DNA from: Clostridiales bacterium
GTDB taxonomy: Bacteria; Bacillota; Clostridia; Saccharofermentanales; Saccharofermentanaceae
NCBI GenBank assembly: GCA_017529925.1
Contig: JAFXMZ010000020.1
Span: 1-64,000, forward strand
Reading direction: 5' to 3'
DNA: 64,000 bases
Numbering within the stretch: the first letter of the stretch is position 1; every line of letters begins with the position of its first letter. Below, in pieces: positions 61,180 through 64,000 of the stretch. The notes under the pieces were generated by a model. It had not been told where the DNA came from and did no database searches. It saw only the letters and a list, made by a program, of their open reading frames with translations. The translations under genes were made by a program, and so were the position numbers.

Positions 61180-61202
61180 TTGTCACGATATGAATGTATA
61201 AT
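61175..61202 (+). promoter_or_regulatory. Promoter giving a leaderless mRNA
   Basis: TTGATT (175-180), 16 bp, TATAAT (197-202). The ATG at 61210 starts 8 bases after the -10, at the expected transcription start. No ribosome binding site lies between them. Confidence 0.65.
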
Positions 61203-61209
61203 TGATGGC

Positions 61210-61701
61210 ATGAAGCTTATAAATACGATCCTCAATCTGGTCTCGGTCATTACAGAGTTCATCATAGCAGGCTTCCCGATAAGTATAGGTCTCGTGAGCC
61301 TTTTCGTTGCAGTATGGGGAAGAGCCGACAATGTATCGGACCTCCTGCTCCTGATCGGAACAGGTCTTGTCATGATATACTGGAGCATCTTCGGGATAGC
61401 AGTCATGATCAGGCTGAGGAAGAGCAGGGATCCTTCACGCAGGAAATATATTAAGGATCAGCTGATCTATAATACCGGCGCGATCGTTCTTTATATCCTG
61501 TACGGGATCGGATGGAACAGAGGGCTCGGTTTTATCGGCGTTGAATTCGGAGCGGTAGTGACGTTCCTGATCATTTTCGCTGCGGTTAATGCCGCATCGA
61601 TAGTGATCACTCCTTTTGCGGCGGGACATAAGCTTTCCGCAGAAGATGAGGAGGCGCCGGTCAGGGATGTGGAGAGGCATTTTCCGGATGATTACCGGTG
61701 A
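61210..61701 (+). CDS. Four-helix membrane protein, unknown
   Basis: 163 residues with four hydrophobic segments (about 5-34, 44-66, 86-103, 107-130) and a soluble acidic tail ending PDDYR. A basic loop (RLRKSRDPSRRKYIKDQ) lies between helices 2 and 3. No family is recognised. The start at 61210 is supported by the promoter geometry. surE follows after 18 bases, so the two are probably co-transcribed. Confidence 0.7.
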   Translation: MKLINTILNLVSVITEFIIAGFPISIGLVSLFVAVWGRADNVSDLLLLIGTGLVMIYWSIFGIAVMIRLRKSRDPSRRKYIKDQLIYNTGAIVLYILYGIGWNRGLGFIGVEFGAVVTFLIIFAAVNAASIVITPFAAGHKLSAEDEEAPVRDVERHFPDDYR

Positions 61702-61719
61702 CGGCAAAGGAGAACAGAT

Positions 61720-62442
61720 ATGGAAAGAAGACGTATACTGATAACAAATGATGACGGCATCTCATCCCCGGGACTGTTTAAGCTCGCGAAAGCGGCATCT
61801 GTCTTTGGAGACGTGACGGTCGTCGCACCCGACGGGGAGCGCAGCGGTATCTCACACTGTTTTACATATAAGAATCCGATCAAGGGAAGAAAGGTCGATG
61901 ATTACGGTCTTCCCGGAGTGGAAGCATATGCTCTGGACGGAACGCCTGCAGACTGCGTAAGGATCGGCGTGCTGAAGATAATGGACAGGAAGCCTGACTT
62001 TGTTTTCGCAGGGATAAATGCCGGCTACAATATCGCATCCGACATACAGTATTCGGGTACGATAGGAGCTGTCATGGAGGCGTCATTTCAGGGCATAGCC
62101 GCGACGGCCTTTTCGAAAGGGGGCAAAAAGAGCGATGAGCTGATCGACAGATATCTCGAAAAGCTTATCGAAGAGCAGCTGAACATTCCTTATGTGAAAG
62201 GCTGCGCACGCAATATCAATTTCCCTGACTGCAGCCTTGAAGAGTGCAGGGGCATACTGCGCGATGTCAAAGTGTCCGATGACGATTTTTACAGGGATGA
62301 GTATTCCCTGGAGGAAGACGGCGAGGGCGGGCTTTCCTTTATGGTCAGTCAGAAAAGGAACTGGAAAGGGACTGAGGGAACGGATCTTTATGCGATACTG
62401 AATGATTACATATCCGAGGGCCCTGTCTATAATATAAGATAA
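61720..62442 (+). CDS. surE: 5'-nucleotidase SurE
   Basis: A 240-residue metal-dependent nucleotidase and exopolyphosphatase family member. The opening LITNDDGISSPG carries the metal-binding Asp pair. PDGERSGISHCFT, LDGTPADCVRIG and AGINAGYNIASDIQYSGTIGAVMEA are the remaining active-site blocks. AAAGGAG precedes the ATG. It removes phosphate from nucleoside monophosphates in stress or stationary phase in other bacteria. Confidence 0.95.
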   Translation: MERRRILITNDDGISSPGLFKLAKAASVFGDVTVVAPDGERSGISHCFTYKNPIKGRKVDDYGLPGVEAYALDGTPADCVRIGVLKIMDRKPDFVFAGINAGYNIASDIQYSGTIGAVMEASFQGIAATAFSKGGKKSDELIDRYLEKLIEEQLNIPYVKGCARNINFPDCSLEECRGILRDVKVSDDDFYRDEYSLEEDGEGGLSFMVSQKRNWKGTEGTDLYAILNDYISEGPVYNIR

Positions 62443-62467
62443 CGAGATCTGCCGGGAGGAAGGGATA

Positions 62468-63034
62468 TTGGGACTTAAGAAGGCCAATGCAAACCTGACG
62501 CTGTTTCTGGTAACGGTACTTATCGTCCATGTTTTTTATGAGGTATGGGCTTTTTTGAATATGTATCATAATGCCGCGATATCCGGAGCATTCGGCGGAA
62601 TGGTCCTGCTGGCGGCTCTTATCCACGGCGGGATAAGCTTTAAGATGGTATTTAGGGATCACGATTCACACGGAAAGGTCGAATATGGAAGGCTCAATGC
62701 CAGGACTGTTGTCCAGAGGGCGACTGCTGCCGGTATGGGGATCTTTCTTCCGCTTCACTGTGTGACCATGATGCTCATTATGAACAAAAAGGGCGGAGTC
62801 CCCGTCCTCATATTACTGCTTGTAAGCGAAGTCCTGTTCTGGCTCTTTGTTACGGTACATGTCGCGCTGTCCTTTTCCAATGCGCTCATCACACTCGGAG
62901 TGCTCGCTGATATGAAGAAGAGGAAGAAGGTCGATATTACAGCCGGTATCATCTGTGCTCTTATTGCATGTGTTTCATCATACGTGATAATAATGACTCA
63001 GCTGGCACTTTTCTTTGCGGAGGGTAACTCATGA
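62468..63034 (+). CDS. Succinate dehydrogenase/fumarate reductase membrane subunit-like
   Basis: 188 residues starting at TTG behind GGAGGAAGGG. It has five hydrophobic helices with histidines in or beside them (LIVHVFYE, ALIHGGISF, LHCVTMML, TVHVALSF), as expected for the haem-b-binding cytochrome subunit of type B succinate:quinone reductases. It overlaps the flavoprotein gene by ATGA, which strongly supports this. Family identity rests on topology and context more than on direct sequence motifs. Confidence 0.7.
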   Translation: MGLKKANANLTLFLVTVLIVHVFYEVWAFLNMYHNAAISGAFGGMVLLAALIHGGISFKMVFRDHDSHGKVEYGRLNARTVVQRATAAGMGIFLPLHCVTMMLIMNKKGGVPVLILLLVSEVLFWLFVTVHVALSFSNALITLGVLADMKKRKKVDITAGIICALIACVSSYVIIMTQLALFFAEGNS

Positions 63035-64000
63035 AGGTCCTTATAGTCGGAACGGGAATATCGGGTCTTTCCGCAGCAGTCGCTCTCGCGTCTCGCGGAG
63101 AGGACGTCATCATGATCTCTCCTTTCCCCTCGGAGAGGGCTCAGTCAGTCATGGCTGCGGGAGGTATAAATGCGGTCGATGAAGAGTCGGAGGATTCTTT
63201 TGAAGCCCACATCGGGGATACCCTCAAAGGCGGAAGGTTCATTGCCGGCAAAGAAGCGGTAAAGGGTCTTTGCGAGGCGGCTCCGTCGGTCATCCGCGAA
63301 CTGGAGCAGATGGGGACGGTCTTTGCCAGGGATGAGAACGGAAAGATAAGAAGAAGGGCTTTCGGAGGACAGAGCTTTGACAGGACATGCTATAGCGGAA
63401 CGTCGACCGGAAAACAGATAGTCACAGCCCTTCGCAGAGAGCTTCGAAGATATGAGTCACAGGGGAAGGCAGAGATAAGGCTCGGGACAGACTTCCATTC
63501 GGCCCTGATAGAGGACGGCAGGTGTTACGGTATCCTGGCCTATGATGAGAGATATGCAAGCCTCGCTCCCATATATGCCGATGCGGTGATTATAGCATCG
63601 GGCGGCCAGAATGCACTCTACGGCAAGACTACCGGCTCGACGGCCTGCGACGGATATACGGCAGGAAGGCTCTTCATGCAGGGGGCGGTGTTAAAGAACC
63701 CCGAATTTGTCCAGTTCCACCCGACGACATATGTCACGCCGCAGAAGAATATGCTCATATCCGAAGCTGCCAGAGGCGAGGGCGGCAGGCTCTTTTATGT
63801 GAAAGACAGTAAGCGCGTATATTTCATGGAGGACCTCTTCGGTCCTAAGGGAAATCTCATGCCGAGGGATGTAGTCTCGCGTTCGATATTCAATACCGGC
63901 GAAAAGGTATTCCTTGACGTGTCCTTCCTCGGAGGGAAGAAGATCAGGGAGAGGATGCTCGAGACGTATGAACTGTGCATGAAATACGGCGGTCTCGACA
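63031..64000 (+). CDS. Succinate dehydrogenase/fumarate reductase flavoprotein subunit (5' part)
   Basis: The first 323 codons of an FAD enzyme cut by the window end. The dinucleotide-binding start VLIVGTGISGLSAAVAL is followed by the FAD-linking/substrate region SVMAAGGINAV. Catalytic blocks QFHPTTY and SEAARGEGGRLF carry the active-site His and Arg of the SdhA/FrdA/aspartate-oxidase superfamily. The membrane subunit gene directly upstream points to SDH/FRD rather than NadB. An iron-sulfur subunit gene should follow beyond 64000. In an anaerobe, fumarate reduction is the likelier direction. Confidence 0.85.
   Translation, partial: MKVLIVGTGISGLSAAVALASRGEDVIMISPFPSERAQSVMAAGGINAVDEESEDSFEAHIGDTLKGGRFIAGKEAVKGLCEAAPSVIRELEQMGTVFARDENGKIRRRAFGGQSFDRTCYSGTSTGKQIVTALRRELRRYESQGKAEIRLGTDFHSALIEDGRCYGILAYDERYASLAPIYADAVIIASGGQNALYGKTTGSTACDGYTAGRLFMQGAVLKNPEFVQFHPTTYVTPQKNMLISEAARGEGGRLFYVKDSKRVYFMEDLFGPKGNLMPRDVVSRSIFNTGEKVFLDVSFLGGKKIRERMLETYELCMKYGGLD

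Noticed and set aside
62618..62628. One-mismatch DnaA boxes inside genes (for example about 16264, 24380, 35083 and 62622)
   Set aside because: They are isolated, lie in coding sequence and occur at about the chance rate in 64 kb.

Overview
The window looks like the chromosomal replication-origin region of an anaerobic, low-to-mid GC Clostridia-type Firmicute. The evidence is a dnaA-dnaN-recF-remB-gyrB-parA-parB block with two perfect parS sites, a class III (oxygen-sensitive) ribonucleotide reductase, lipid II amidation genes (murT-gatD), a sortase, lipobox lipoproteins and AGGAGG-type ribosome binding sites. The carbohydrate genes (GH94 phosphorylase, GH16 glucanase) suit a plant-fibre or gut/rumen anaerobe. 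A Saccharofermentans- or Oscillospirales-like relative is my guess and is not proven from this sequence.

Layout. 1-3.0 kb is an AT-rich accessory patch: a broken membrane gene, an XRE/ImmA-type regulator-protease pair behind a strong promoter, a DUF4417 gene and two small unknown genes. 3.1-12.5 kb is a leftward block: sortase-murT-gatD, purA with a lipoprotein, a three-repeat lipoprotein, and guaA. Transcription switches direction at 12.46/12.52 kb, as expected at an origin. 12.5-21.1 kb holds dnaA, a non-coding candidate oriC segment, dnaN, recF, remB, gyrB, parS sites, parA and parB. 21-27.2 kb holds a DMT transporter, a small membrane protein, a DJ-1/PfpI protein, GH94 and GH16. 27.3-29.1 kb is a second AT-rich two-gene cassette (exonuclease-BRCT plus a Cys-rich partner), followed by a Fic protein. 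30.0-34.9 kb is a leftward four-gene potassium uptake operon (ktrB-ktrA-trkA-trkH). 35-39.2 kb holds a secreted CAP protein, a MATE pump, trmL and an SseB-domain protein. 39.2-42.5 kb is a regulatory-rich intergenic region followed by nrdD and nrdG. 42.5-49.3 kb holds a c-di-GMP EAL protein, a HAD phosphatase, a Sel1-like protein, a LysR regulator, a hairpin array and a DUF4236 protein. 49.5-53.6 kb is leftward: a surface lipase-like protein and a Na/Pi cotransporter. 53.7-64 kb holds a lipoprotein, MATE pump, endonuclease IV, small membrane genes, a DUF4250 mini-gene, gpmI, a NifU-like/GGGtGRT pair, surE, and the start of a succinate dehydrogenase/fumarate reductase operon that runs off the window.

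The most unusual signals are non-coding. A perfect palindrome core TAACATTGTTA recurs upstream of dnaN, gyrB and nrdD. A textbook NrdR box pair lies at nrdD, and a matching box with identical spacing to the -35 lies at the XRE/ImmA promoter. One parS site is embedded in the gyrB terminator-like hairpin. Two unrelated intergenic arrays of tandem hairpins (62-bp and about 52-bp periods) are present. Three promoters appear to give leaderless mRNAs.

No tRNA, rRNA, CRISPR array or intact insertion sequence was recognised. The short gap 29112-29291 shows nothing beyond AT-rich sequence.
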